A stretch of DNA of 64,000 nucleotides, from contig NZ_CP117522.1 in NCBI RefSeq assembly GCF_031679605.1, positions 3,348,001 to 3,412,000 on the forward strand, in the 5' to 3' direction. The DNA comes from Streptomyces luomodiensis. Lineage in GTDB: Bacteria > Actinomycetota > Actinomycetes > Streptomycetales > Streptomycetaceae. Within the stretch, counting starts at the first letter, position 1. Each line of letters opens with the position of its first letter. The notes under the pieces are model-generated. The model was not told where the DNA came from. It saw only the letters and a list, made by a program, of their open reading frames with translations, and did not search any database. Made by a program: the position numbers and the translations under genes. Shown here piece by piece: positions 34,545 to 42,614 of this stretch.

Positions 34545-35448
34545 CGTCGTCCACGGCGCGCCTGCGGTCCGCGTCGAGCATGAATCCCGCACGGGCCGTC
34601 AGCTGTACGAGGATGCCCTGGACCGGGATTCCGCCGACGCGCTGTCCGCCCACGGCCAGCGAACAGCCGATGGCGGGCCGCTTCGCCCCGGAACCGGCCG
34701 GGCGCAACTCCAGACGCACCTCGGTGGTGTCCAGGGGCGCCGGCCCGAGTGCCTGCCCGATGTCGTCCGCCAGCGGGGCCGCGTTGGCCTCCAGTGTCTT
34801 GCGCCGCAGCCGGAACTCGCGGTCCAGGTAGACCCCGCCGAAGCCCCGGAAACCGACGGCACGGGCCCGTATGGCACGCGTCACCAGGAGCCCGTGGCGG
34901 TGCAGTACGTAGGCGAGCACCAAGGCGGTCTTCACCAGGTCGGTGACGACGTCCTCCGCCGTCCGGACGAGCTCCCGGTCCCGGCTCCATGACGTCACGC
35001 GCTGGGGTGCCCGTCCCTCGGCCAGTGACACCAGCCCCTCGGCCACGGACTCGCCCAGCAGCCACCAGCCGCTGTGGTCGACGGCGAAGAGCCGGCCTTC
35101 GTCGTCCACCGCCAGCAGGGCGTCGGCGTCGGTGCGGCCGAACGGGAACAGCCGGTGCCCGAGCCCCTCCTGGAACGCCGCGAAGGTGCGCAGGGCATGG
35201 CGCCCCAGGGTCGGATCGACCACGCACCCCGTCGCGGCGACGTCGGCGCCGGGCCCTGCCGGGGTCACGGCGAGCCCGTGGAACTCCCGCAGCGCGCGCT
35301 CCGCGGCGGGGAAGGTCTGCCAGGCGGTGACCCCGTCGACGGCCACCGTGCTGGTCGTCTCGAGAATCCCCAGGAGCGCCCGGTTCCCGGCGTCCCTTCC
35401 CGGTTGCCACCCCGCGGCGACCAGCGCCTCGTTGCCTCTTCCGGTCAC
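34507..35448 (-). CDS. SUKH-3-type immunity protein with C-terminal extension
   Basis: A 313-residue protein. The first ~150 residues match SUKH-3 immunity proteins (LVAAGWQPGRDAG; AAERALREFHGLAV; FAVDHSGWWLLGESVAEGL). The remainder (about 165-313) is an extra unrecognised domain. GTG 35448 overlaps the stop of the orphan deaminase gene, so this is probably its cognate immunity protein. The extension is unusual for SUKH proteins. Confidence 0.7.
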   Translation of the reverse strand: MTGRGNEALVAAGWQPGRDAGNRALLGILETTSTVAVDGVTAWQTFPAAERALREFHGLAVTPAGPGADVAATGCVVDPTLGRHALRTFAAFQEGLGHRLFPFGRTDADALLAVDDEGRLFAVDHSGWWLLGESVAEGLVSLAEGRAPQRVTSWSRDRELVRTAEDVVTDLVKTALVLAYVLHRHGLLVTRAIRARAVGFRGFGGVYLDREFRLRRKTLEANAAPLADDIGQALGPAPLDTTEVRLELRPAGSGAKRPAIGCSLAVGGQRVGGIPVQGILVQLTARAGFMLDADRRRAVDDATAEVERYAATR

Positions 35449-35834
35449 GGCCGCATGATCTCCACACCGAGACGCTCCAGGAGAGCGGTGCAGGAACGGC
35501 ACGGTGTGGTCGTGCGGCCGTGCTCGGGGTCGCCCTCTTCACGGATCAGCTTGGACACGATCACGGCTCCGGCGAAGTGCGGACCGGCCTCGTCGAGCCC
35601 GGTCCAGCGCCCGTCCGAGCGGCCCTCGTCGAGCGACCACAGCTGGTCCGAGATCAACGCGGATTCGGCGCAGTAGCCGATGAAAGGCTCACGAAGTGCG
35701 TGGGGAAGGGCGGTGAAGAAATCCGTCACGGCGGGGTGGAGGTCGGGGGTTCCTTCGCCGGAGAGATTGGTCTGGCTGAAGATATGACCCTGGATCAGCA
35801 GGCTCGACGAAACGCCGAGATCGATGTCAGACAT
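35445..35834 (-). CDS. stand-alone YwqJ-type deaminase domain (orphan toxin module)
   Basis: A 129-residue protein equal to just the toxin tip of the larger gene at 36341: both share TPDLHPAV, a C-A-E motif (GYCAESALISDQL) and a P-C-x-x-C motif (TPCRSC), the zinc and catalytic signatures of the deaminase fold. No secretion module is attached, fitting a displaced toxin cassette. ATG 35834 lies within the 3' end of the SUKH gene and has a perfect GGAGG at 7 nt. Confidence 0.72.
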   Translation of the reverse strand: MSDIDLGVSSSLLIQGHIFSQTNLSGEGTPDLHPAVTDFFTALPHALREPFIGYCAESALISDQLWSLDEGRSDGRWTGLDEAGPHFAGAVIVSKLIREEGDPEHGRTTTPCRSCTALLERLGVEIMRP

Positions 35835-36303
35835 AGAATTCCTCCGCATCGGACTGATCTCCGGTCAGGAGACTGTTCAGCACATCGTCCCGCTCCTCAC
35901 CCAGGTAATAATATCCCGACCAGTGAGTGTAGAAGACCCTGCCGAGCGGATCCATGACGGCGGTGCCCCGCTCCATCCGTTCGAAAGCCACCGGAAACAA
36001 CGGCTGCTCCAGCAGCTCGGACAGCTCCGCAATCTGCTCGGCCCTGATCGCGTCGACGAATCGCACCTCGAATACGCAGTGTTCCTGCGGAGGCGCACCA
36101 GGAGATTCGAGATCGAGAAAAGCGAACTCCCGGAGAAAGTCGGTGGCAGCCGGGAACGGGCTGACGGAGTACCCATGGGAGCGCAGTTCGGCAGCGGCGG
36201 ACTCCATGAGTTCGCCCACGTCCTCCCCGACATCTCGTCCCGGGTGCCAGCCTGCCGCGCGCAGTCGTTCTTCGATCTCTTCGTGGGTGAGCCGACGAGG
36301 CAT
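35827..36303 (-). CDS. SUKH-3-type immunity protein
   Basis: A 158-residue protein with the SUKH-3 pattern: LRAAGWHPGRDVGEDVGELM, AATDFLREFAFLDLE, then VFYTHWSGYYYLGEERDDVL. It lies 37 bp after the YwqJ toxin gene and is presumed to neutralise it. Overlaps the following orphan deaminase gene by 8 bp. Confidence 0.82.
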   Translation of the reverse strand: MPRRLTHEEIEERLRAAGWHPGRDVGEDVGELMESAAAELRSHGYSVSPFPAATDFLREFAFLDLESPGAPPQEHCVFEVRFVDAIRAEQIAELSELLEQPLFPVAFERMERGTAVMDPLGRVFYTHWSGYYYLGEERDDVLNSLLTGDQSDAEEFYV

Positions 36304-36340
36304 GAGGTAGTGCTTCCTGTCTCTCTGTTTCTGAGCCGGT

Positions 36341-38071
36341 CTAGTGGGTGGTAGTGATACCGAGGGCCGGCAGGGCATGCCGGCACGAGTGACATGCCGG
36401 CAGAAAGTCTCCGTGCGGTATGACGTCTCCGGTGTCCGGATCAACCTGCTCCCCGATGGAACGGGTATCGATCACCGCTCCGGAAAGAGCGTTTCGCGCG
36501 TCTTCGACGGTTCTGATCGATTGTCCGGTCGGATCCATCTGATGCAAACGGTCCGAAATGAGGGCGACCTCGGCACACTGACCGTGACCTCGCCCCGTCC
36601 GCTCCCCGGAATCCGCGATCTGCTGGTAGAGGTCACGCACAGCCGGGTGGAGGTCCGGTGTCTGCGCGGCCACCGCCTGGTCTCTGGCATCCCCCGTCAA
36701 GTTCTTGGATATCTTCATCCGCTGCATGCTGGTGTGGGCCGTGATCTCGCCATTGTGCAGCAGACTGCCCGCACACCCCGAGTTGACGCGGCTCTTGCCG
36801 ATCGGCGCCACACCCTTCTCGCTGTCCGGTCGCTTTTTCTGCGCCTCGTTCGCCAGCCGCTGCGACTCCGCCTCGAGCTCGCGCCGCTGGGCTTCGGGAG
36901 ACAGATGACGCACGTCCCGCGTGTCCAGCCGATGGTGCCGTGTCTGCCGAGCCGTGCGGCCGTGCCAGTTCTGACCGCCGCCTGAGCCGTTGCCGCCGCC
37001 ACCGGGCGGTTGGCCTCCGCCGCCGCCTCCGTTCGCCGGCGGCTCACCGGAGTGCGACCCGCGTTCCTTCTGGAAGCTGTCGCGCGTCTTCTGGTTCTGC
37101 GTCTTCTGGCCCTCACCGGCCTTGACCAGCCCGTCTCCGACCTTGTTCAGATGCGTCCGCAGCTTTCCGTGCGCATCTCCCAGAGACGTCATCGCCTCCT
37201 CGACGACCCCCTCGATCGCTTGCGCCAGCGAGCCGCGGCCCTTGGTCCTGCCCAAGGCCGTACGACCGCGCCGGAGGTGGGCGCTGCCCTTCTCGTCGAG
37301 GTGCTTCGAATGGTCGTACACCCGCGAGGCGAACAGCCCGTGTTCGTGGTCGTCGAAGACGAGGTCACCCACGCCTCCGCCCGCTCCCCCGCCGCCGACC
37401 CCCGCGAGCACCAGTCCCCCGCCCCCGGCGCTCGCCAGCTGCATGCCGTCCTTGCCCGCCTGCGCCGTCTGGCCGAGATCGATACCGTCCTGGATGCCCG
37501 CGCCATCGGCGGCGACCTGCACGATGAGATCGGTCGTCATGGCCCCCAACGCGGCGAACACCGGGCCGGTGGCGACGGCCAGCAGCTCCTCGGCCGCATA
37601 CTCCGCGGCCTCCCTCAGGAGGCGTTTGACGATCGTGCGCGTGGTCGCCACGCCGGCCACTGCCCCGAGTTCCGACAGACCCAAGGTGAAGGGGGCCGCG
37701 GCCTGCGCCGCCGCCACCTCCGCCGCCAGGATGCCGAGTTGGACGATCGCGGCGCCTTTGGCGCCCTCGACGAGGATCGCCGCCCCGTCCAGCCCACCGG
37801 CCAACAGCCGCCCGGCCTCGGCCAGATTGTGCAGATGTTCCGCGTTGAGCTTTCGCATGTGCGCGTCGATGGCATCGGCCATCTCGCCGCGGTTGGTCGA
37901 GATCAATCGGTTCAGGGCCGTGTTGGTGTCCCCGCGCCCGGTGTCCACGTCGTCCGCGAACGTACGCAGCGCGTCGGCCATGTCGCGGTAGTCGTCCTCG
38001 TCCACGTTCGGCCAGCTCACGCCGATCAGATCGAGCACGAAGGCCAACTCGTCAGGCAGCACGACGCCCAT
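36341..38071 (-). CDS. T7SS-type polymorphic toxin with YwqJ-like deaminase tip
   Basis: A 576-residue protein. Residues 15-75 carry the WXG-type module shared with the RHS toxin (VSWPNVDEDDYRDMADALRT). A hydrophobic Ala/Gly helical region (90-200) and a Gly-rich linker (about 340-370) follow. The last ~150 residues are a YwqJ-family deaminase with SGCAGSLLHNG, GQCAEVALISDRL and PACHSC. Such domains are predicted nucleic-acid or nucleotide deaminases. The N-terminal module implies type VII export. First gene of a four-gene toxin/immunity operon. Confidence 0.83.
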   Translation of the reverse strand: MGVVLPDELAFVLDLIGVSWPNVDEDDYRDMADALRTFADDVDTGRGDTNTALNRLISTNRGEMADAIDAHMRKLNAEHLHNLAEAGRLLAGGLDGAAILVEGAKGAAIVQLGILAAEVAAAQAAAPFTLGLSELGAVAGVATTRTIVKRLLREAAEYAAEELLAVATGPVFAALGAMTTDLIVQVAADGAGIQDGIDLGQTAQAGKDGMQLASAGGGGLVLAGVGGGGAGGGVGDLVFDDHEHGLFASRVYDHSKHLDEKGSAHLRRGRTALGRTKGRGSLAQAIEGVVEEAMTSLGDAHGKLRTHLNKVGDGLVKAGEGQKTQNQKTRDSFQKERGSHSGEPPANGGGGGGQPPGGGGNGSGGGQNWHGRTARQTRHHRLDTRDVRHLSPEAQRRELEAESQRLANEAQKKRPDSEKGVAPIGKSRVNSGCAGSLLHNGEITAHTSMQRMKISKNLTGDARDQAVAAQTPDLHPAVRDLYQQIADSGERTGRGHGQCAEVALISDRLHQMDPTGQSIRTVEDARNALSGAVIDTRSIGEQVDPDTGDVIPHGDFLPACHSCRHALPALGITTTH

Positions 38072-38287
38072 ATCTGCACCCCCCAGTGACGTTCCGGGCC
38101 CAGTGAGCCCGAACCAGCTTACGGGGGCGTGTCAGGTCTCCACCTGTGCTGTGACCTGCTGTGACAGAGTCGTTGAGATATACATGCACAAGGAGAGACG
38201 CAGGTCACACCCACCCCTGTCACATTCCGCCGAGCCATTCCGTCAGTGAGGTGTAACCAGCAGCAAGCAACCGCATAGGAGCCCACC

Positions 38288-38761
38288 ATGGACGCTCGCC
38301 TGAACCTCTTCGACAGCCCGCTCGCGACCACATTCGTGAAGCACCTCGTCTCGGCGGGCAAGGTGTTCGCGGACTCGGCGCTGCCGGCCGCGACACAGGA
38401 GCTGGTGAAGATCCGCGCCAGCCAGATCAACGGCTGCGGCTTCTGCACCGACATGCACACCAAGGAGGCCGCGCACGCCGGGGAGACCTCGGTGCGCCTC
38501 AACCTGATCGCCACCTGGCGGGAGGCCACCGTCTTCACCGACGCCGAGCGCGCCGCGCTGGAGCTGGCGGAGCAGGGCACCCGCATCGCCGACGCGGCCG
38601 GTGGGGTCACGGACGAGGCGTGGGCGAACGCCGCCAAGCACTACGACGAGGAGCAGCTGGCCGCTCTGGTGTCGCTCATCGCCATCATCAACGCCTTCAA
38701 CCGCCTGAACGTCATCGTCCAGCAGCCGGCCGGCGGCTACCAGCCCGGTCAGCTCGGCTGA
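38288..38761 (+). CDS. carboxymuconolactone decarboxylase / AhpD-like protein
   Basis: A 157-residue helical protein with the redox pair in NGCGFCTDMHTKEA (C-x-x-C plus His), the signature of AhpD-type alkyl hydroperoxidases. Likely cytoplasmic peroxide reduction or related thiol chemistry. The ATG has GGAG a few bases upstream. Single-gene transcript ending at a strong terminator. Confidence 0.9.
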   Translation: MDARLNLFDSPLATTFVKHLVSAGKVFADSALPAATQELVKIRASQINGCGFCTDMHTKEAAHAGETSVRLNLIATWREATVFTDAERAALELAEQGTRIADAAGGVTDEAWANAAKHYDEEQLAALVSLIAIINAFNRLNVIVQQPAGGYQPGQLG

Positions 38762-38777
38762 CGAGGAGTGCCCCGCC

Positions 38778-38823
38778 GGGGCCGCCGGGGCCATCGCGGA
38801 GGCGCGATGGCACCGGCGGCCCC
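38778..38823. terminator. bidirectional terminator between convergent genes
   Basis: GGGGCCGCCGG / CCGGCGGCCCC (11 bp) and CCATCGCG / CGCGATGG (8 bp) stack into one long stem with a 2-nt internal mismatch and a GAGG loop. Confidence 0.75.
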
Positions 38824-38851
38824 GTGAGGCGCTGGAGCGGCGCGCGGCGCC

Positions 38852-39259
38852 TCAGTCGTAGAAGTCCACCTTGTACGCCCACGGGTCGTTGGTGGCGATG
38901 TACAGCTCTGCCCTGTTGTTGCTGCCGTCGACGTAGGCGCTGACGTTCCAGGTCTCGCAGCCGCCGGCCGTCTGGGTGCGGATGCTCCCGATCCGCTCGT
39001 GGGAGCTGTCCGGGTCGGATTCGTAGAGGGCGTACTGCGCCTGGCCGGTCAAGCTGGTGTGGATGCAGGCGTGGAATTCGCCGCCGTGCGACTCGGCGTT
39101 GTAGCTGTAGTAGACGCCGGCGATCTCGAAGAACTTCGTGGACGTGACGTAGTCCCAGCTGGGCGGCACGTCGGCGGTCGTGGCCGACGCGGGGACGGCG
39201 AGTCCCAGGGTCGCGGCGGCCGCGATGCCCGCGAGTGTCAAACCGCGTGTCCTGGTCAT
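38852..39259 (-). CDS. secreted hypothetical protein
   Basis: A 135-residue protein with a Sec signal peptide (basic MTRTRG, hydrophobic core, cleavage near VPASA-TT). The mature ~105 residues are rich in Tyr/Asp/Ser, with two cysteines likely disulfide-linked (FHACIH; GGCETW). It looks like a small beta-rich extracellular protein. No family recognised. Confidence 0.7.
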   Translation of the reverse strand: MTRTRGLTLAGIAAAATLGLAVPASATTADVPPSWDYVTSTKFFEIAGVYYSYNAESHGGEFHACIHTSLTGQAQYALYESDPDSSHERIGSIRTQTAGGCETWNVSAYVDGSNNRAELYIATNDPWAYKVDFYD

Positions 39260-39608
39260 GGTGTTCCCCCGTGGTTCGGCTGCGCGTCAAGGGATTTGAC
39301 CATCTCATGGGAGAAAAGTTGCCGGGAAGAGGTGCTTCGGCGCATTGTCCGGTTCCGTTGCGTGAGTGACCGGTTCCGGGCGCACCTCCCCCCGGGTTGC
39401 GGGCCCCCGCGCGCGGGGTGACGGTGGAACCGGGGGCACACGGGGGTGGGCTGAAGAAGACGAAGAGGACCGCGCCGGTTGCGGGCAAGCACCGGACCGT
39501 CGTCCTTGGGGCCTTGGCTGTCCGCGCGGTGGCGCGGGTCCGCGATCCGGGTGGGGGGAGTCCCGGTGGGGGGAGCGCACTGAACGCGCGAAGGAAGCGG
39601 AGAAGGCA
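39260..39608. other. divergent promoter region
   Basis: No gene supported. Holds promoters for the secreted protein and the S8 protease. CCGGTTCCG occurs twice 21 bp apart (39349, 39370), with an inverted GGAACCGG near 39424, and GGTGGGGGGAG is repeated shortly before the protease start. Confidence 0.4.
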
Positions 39609-40961
39609 ATGACGAACGGACCTGGGCCCATGGGGCCCATGGGTAAGGGCCCGAACGGGGACCGGCCGGAGCGGCCCGGCATTCCGCTCGGGAAGCAGAC
39701 GACGACCGAGTACACCGGACGCTATGTGGTCCTGCTCGACCAGCAGGAACCCGAGCGCGGTATGGACGCGCTGCGCTCGTCCGTCGGGATCGCGGCCGTG
39801 GAACGGGTCCGCGGGGCGGACCCCGGCGCCGCCGCCGAGCTGCTGCGGCGGTCCGATGTGTCGGTGGTCCTCGACGAACTCGGCGTCGCCGTCGTCGATG
39901 TGCAGCCCGACCAGCGCCATGCGCTGGTGACCACGGCGGAGGCGGAGCCGGCGATCATCGCCACGGAGCCGGAGCGTGTGGTGTACGCGTCGGTGATCAC
40001 GGAGCCGCAGCGCACGCTGACCGGGTTCTTCCCGACGTACCGCAGCGATGACGACGAGGTGACCCGGCACACCCGGGCTGAGCTCGCCACCTCGCTGGGA
40101 CCGGCCTGGGACGAGCAGAACGTCACCTGGGGGCTCCAGGGAATCCGCGCCAACTGGTCGCATCTGACGGGCAGCGGGGTGAAGGTCGCCGTGCTCGACA
40201 CCGGGGTGGACACCGACCATCCGGATCTGACCGGATGCGTCGAGGCGACGGCCTCCTTCGTGTCCGGTGCCGGTGTCGAGGACGGCCACGGCCACGGCAC
40301 CCACTGCATCGGCACGGTGGCCGGTCCGGCCCAGCCCCAGCACGCGCCGCGGTACGGCGTGGCCGGTGAGGCCCGGGTGCTGGCCGGCAAGGTGCTCAGC
40401 GACCAGGGCATGGGCTCCGACGGCGAGATCCTGGCGGGCATGGCCTGGGCGGTCTCCCAGGGCGCCCGGGTGATCTCCATGTCGCTCGGGGCCCCGGTGG
40501 AGCCGGGCGAGCTGTTCCCGCAGACCTACGAGAACGTGGCGCGGCGCGCCCTGCGGCGCGGCACCGTGATCGTGGCCGCGGCGGGCAACGAGAGCCGGCG
40601 GCCCGGTTTCGTGGCGCCGGTGGGGCGGCCCGCCAACTGCCCGTCCATCCTGGCGGTGGCGGCGCTCGGCAAGGACCTGGGGACCGCGTTCTTCTCCTGC
40701 GGCGCCATCAACGGCGCGGGCGGGGAGATCGATATCGCGGCGCCCGGTGTCGACATCTTCTCGGCCGCGCCCGGCGGGACGTACCAGACGATGAGCGGCA
40801 CGAGTATGGCGACACCGCATGCCGCCGGTGTCGTCACGCTGCTCGCCCAGGCGCATCCGGAGGCGTCGGCGGCCGACCTCAGCACCCGTCTGCGGTCCGG
40901 GGCCCATCCGCTGCCGCAACCGGCGGCGGACATCGGCTCGGGCCTGCTCCAGGCGCCGTGA
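39609..40961 (+). CDS. S8-family (subtilisin) serine peptidase without signal peptide
   Basis: A 450-residue protease. Catalytic residues are clear: Asp197 (VLDTGVDTDHPD), His229 (GHGHGTHCIGT), oxyanion Asn327 (AAAGNES) and Ser399 (MSGTSMATPHAAG). Residues 30-135 look like a propeptide-type domain. The N-terminus is Gly/Pro/Met-rich with no signal peptide, so it may act inside the cell. Followed, with overlapping stop and start, by a small protein resembling an I9 propeptide. ATG 39609 chosen as the first conserved-looking start; the SD is weak. Confidence 0.88.
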   Translation: MTNGPGPMGPMGKGPNGDRPERPGIPLGKQTTTEYTGRYVVLLDQQEPERGMDALRSSVGIAAVERVRGADPGAAAELLRRSDVSVVLDELGVAVVDVQPDQRHALVTTAEAEPAIIATEPERVVYASVITEPQRTLTGFFPTYRSDDDEVTRHTRAELATSLGPAWDEQNVTWGLQGIRANWSHLTGSGVKVAVLDTGVDTDHPDLTGCVEATASFVSGAGVEDGHGHGTHCIGTVAGPAQPQHAPRYGVAGEARVLAGKVLSDQGMGSDGEILAGMAWAVSQGARVISMSLGAPVEPGELFPQTYENVARRALRRGTVIVAAAGNESRRPGFVAPVGRPANCPSILAVAALGKDLGTAFFSCGAINGAGGEIDIAAPGVDIFSAAPGGTYQTMSGTSMATPHAAGVVTLLAQAHPEASAADLSTRLRSGAHPLPQPAADIGSGLLQAP

Positions 40962-41245
40962 AGCCCGCGAGCGAGGACCCCGCGAGCGGGGGCCCGGTGG
41001 GCGGAGCGTCGCGGTCCGGGCCGGTCGGAGTCATCCTCTCCGTCGACCCGGACCGGTTCGCCGAGGTCGTGGCGGCCGCGCGCGGGGTCGGGCTGACGGT
41101 CACCGGTGAGCAGCCGGTGCTCGGCTCGCTGTCCGGGACCATCGCCGAGGACCGGATTCCGGTGCTGGAGGCGGTGGACGGCGTCGAGTCGGTGGACCGG
41201 GAACGGATCGTCCGGCTCCCCCCGCCCGACTCACCGATCCAGTGA
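40958..41245 (+). CDS. small I9-propeptide-like partner of the S8 peptidase
   Basis: A 95-residue protein whose C-terminal 70 residues follow the inhibitor I9 / subtilisin propeptide pattern: VGVILSVDPDRFAEVVAAAR, VLGSLSGTIAEDRIPVLEAV, DGVESVDRER. GTG 40958 overlaps the protease stop (GTGA), so the two are made together. A stand-alone propeptide-like protein could fold, inhibit or regulate the protease; inferred. Confidence 0.65.
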   Translation: MKPASEDPASGGPVGGASRSGPVGVILSVDPDRFAEVVAAARGVGLTVTGEQPVLGSLSGTIAEDRIPVLEAVDGVESVDRERIVRLPPPDSPIQ

Positions 41246-41275
41246 CGGGCTCTGCCGTTTTCTCCGCGCGGGCGC

Positions 41276-41791
41276 TCAGACCCGGTCGAACGGTTCGGCG
41301 TAGGCGAACGGCCCCTTGAGCGTGGGCTGATAGGCGGTCAGGGTCCGGACCTGGAAGTACTCGCCCCAGGCCGGATCCGGGGCCGTGATGCCGTACTCGG
41401 CCGACGGGCGGAAGCCGAACCGTCCGTAGTAGGCGGGGTTGCCGAGCAGGGCGACCAGCGATTCGCCGAAAGCGTCCGCGGCGCCGAGCACCGCGTGGAC
41501 GAGCGCGAGGCCGACGCCGCGACGCTGGTGGGCGGGGTGCACACTGAGCGGGCCGAGACCCAGGGCCAGCTCGGAGCCGACATGGCCACGGGTGCACACG
41601 ACATGTCCGATCACCTCGCCACGGTCGCCGGTGGCGACGAACGACAGACCGGGCAACCAGGCGTCGCTGGAGCGGAGTTCGTCCAGCAGCGTGGACTCCA
41701 CCGGAACCTCGGTGTCCGACTTCGCGAACGCGGCCGTGGTGACGGCGCGGACCGCGGCGGTGTCGGAGTGGATCTCTCGTCGGATGAACAT
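41276..41791 (-). CDS. GNAT-family N-acetyltransferase
   Basis: A 171-residue acetyltransferase with the acetyl-CoA loop HPAHQRRGVGLALVHAVLG and YYGRFGFRPSAEYGI near the C-terminus, similar to YhbS-type predicted acetyltransferases. Substrate unknown. ATG 41791 preferred over an earlier in-frame start because homologues begin M-x-I-R-x-E. Confidence 0.88.
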   Translation of the reverse strand: MFIRREIHSDTAAVRAVTTAAFAKSDTEVPVESTLLDELRSSDAWLPGLSFVATGDRGEVIGHVVCTRGHVGSELALGLGPLSVHPAHQRRGVGLALVHAVLGAADAFGESLVALLGNPAYYGRFGFRPSAEYGITAPDPAWGEYFQVRTLTAYQPTLKGPFAYAEPFDRV

Positions 41792-41854
41792 CGGGTCAGG
41801 ATGCGGTCCGGCCCGGCGCGGCGGCAACCGAATTGTTCAGCACCACGCGGTGCG

Positions 41855-41902
41855 GACGGTGGACGCACCGGGCCGTAAGACGGTGGACGCACCGGGCCGT
41901 AA
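41855..41902. repeat. perfect 24-bp tandem duplication
   Basis: Two identical 24-bp units beginning GACGGTGGACGCACC lie between two divergent acetyltransferase genes. Could alter promoter spacing; recent slippage likely. Confidence 0.9.
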
Positions 41903-41942
41903 TTGGCTCGACGCGGCGCTGTACGTCCGGCAGCCTCCCGTC

Positions 41943-42584
41943 ATGGACCCCCATCACTGGCCCCTGTACGGGCTTCGCCTGCGTACCCCACGCCTGGAGC
42001 TGCGGCTCCCCGACCTCCCCCGGCTCGACGCGCTCGCCGCCGTCGCGGCGGACGGGGTGCACGACCCGGCCGAGATGCCCTTCAGCGTCCCCTGGACCGA
42101 CGCGCCCCCGAAGGAGCGCGGACGCGCCACCTTCCAGCATCTGCTGCGCACGATCGCCGAGTGGCGCCCGGAGCGGTGGACGCTGAGCCTCGCGGTGCTG
42201 CACGAGGGGGCGGTGATCGGGCGGCAGGACCTGACCGCGACCGCGTACGCGATCACCCGGGAGGCCGAGACCGGCTCCTGGCTGGGCACCGCCCACCAGG
42301 GCAAGGGCCTGGGCACCGAGATGCGGGCGGCGGTGGCGCACCTGGCGTTCGAGGGCCTGGGCGCGCGGTCGCTGACCTCGGGCGCGATGGTGGAGAACGG
42401 CCGCTCGCTCGGGGTCTCCCGGCGGCTCGGCTACCGCCCCGACGGGCTGTCCGTGGTCGCCGTGCGGGGCGAGGCCCGCACCATTCAGCGGCTGCGGCTG
42501 GACCGCGCGGCCTGGGCGGAGCACCGCACCGTCCCGGTCGAGGTGGCCGGATTGGAGCCGTGCCGCGCGCTGTTCGGCGCGTAA
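41943..42584 (+). CDS. RimJ/RimL-type GNAT acetyltransferase
   Basis: A 213-residue acetyltransferase: N-terminal LRTPRLELRLPDLPRLDALA, acetyl-CoA loop TAHQGKGLGTEMRAAVAHLA, then GVSRRLGYRPDGLSV. The family acetylates protein N-termini or small amines. Unrelated in detail to its divergent neighbour. ATG 41943 begins the conserved region. Confidence 0.88.
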   Translation: MDPHHWPLYGLRLRTPRLELRLPDLPRLDALAAVAADGVHDPAEMPFSVPWTDAPPKERGRATFQHLLRTIAEWRPERWTLSLAVLHEGAVIGRQDLTATAYAITREAETGSWLGTAHQGKGLGTEMRAAVAHLAFEGLGARSLTSGAMVENGRSLGVSRRLGYRPDGLSVVAVRGEARTIQRLRLDRAAWAEHRTVPVEVAGLEPCRALFGA

Positions 42585-42614
42585 CGGCCGAAGCCCACTG
42601 GCTACGCTCCCCCC

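Noticed and set aside
38712..40919. 735-codon leftward open frame
   Set aside because: Covers the secreted-protein and S8-protease genes on shifted frames; the true genes have clear motifs and signals.
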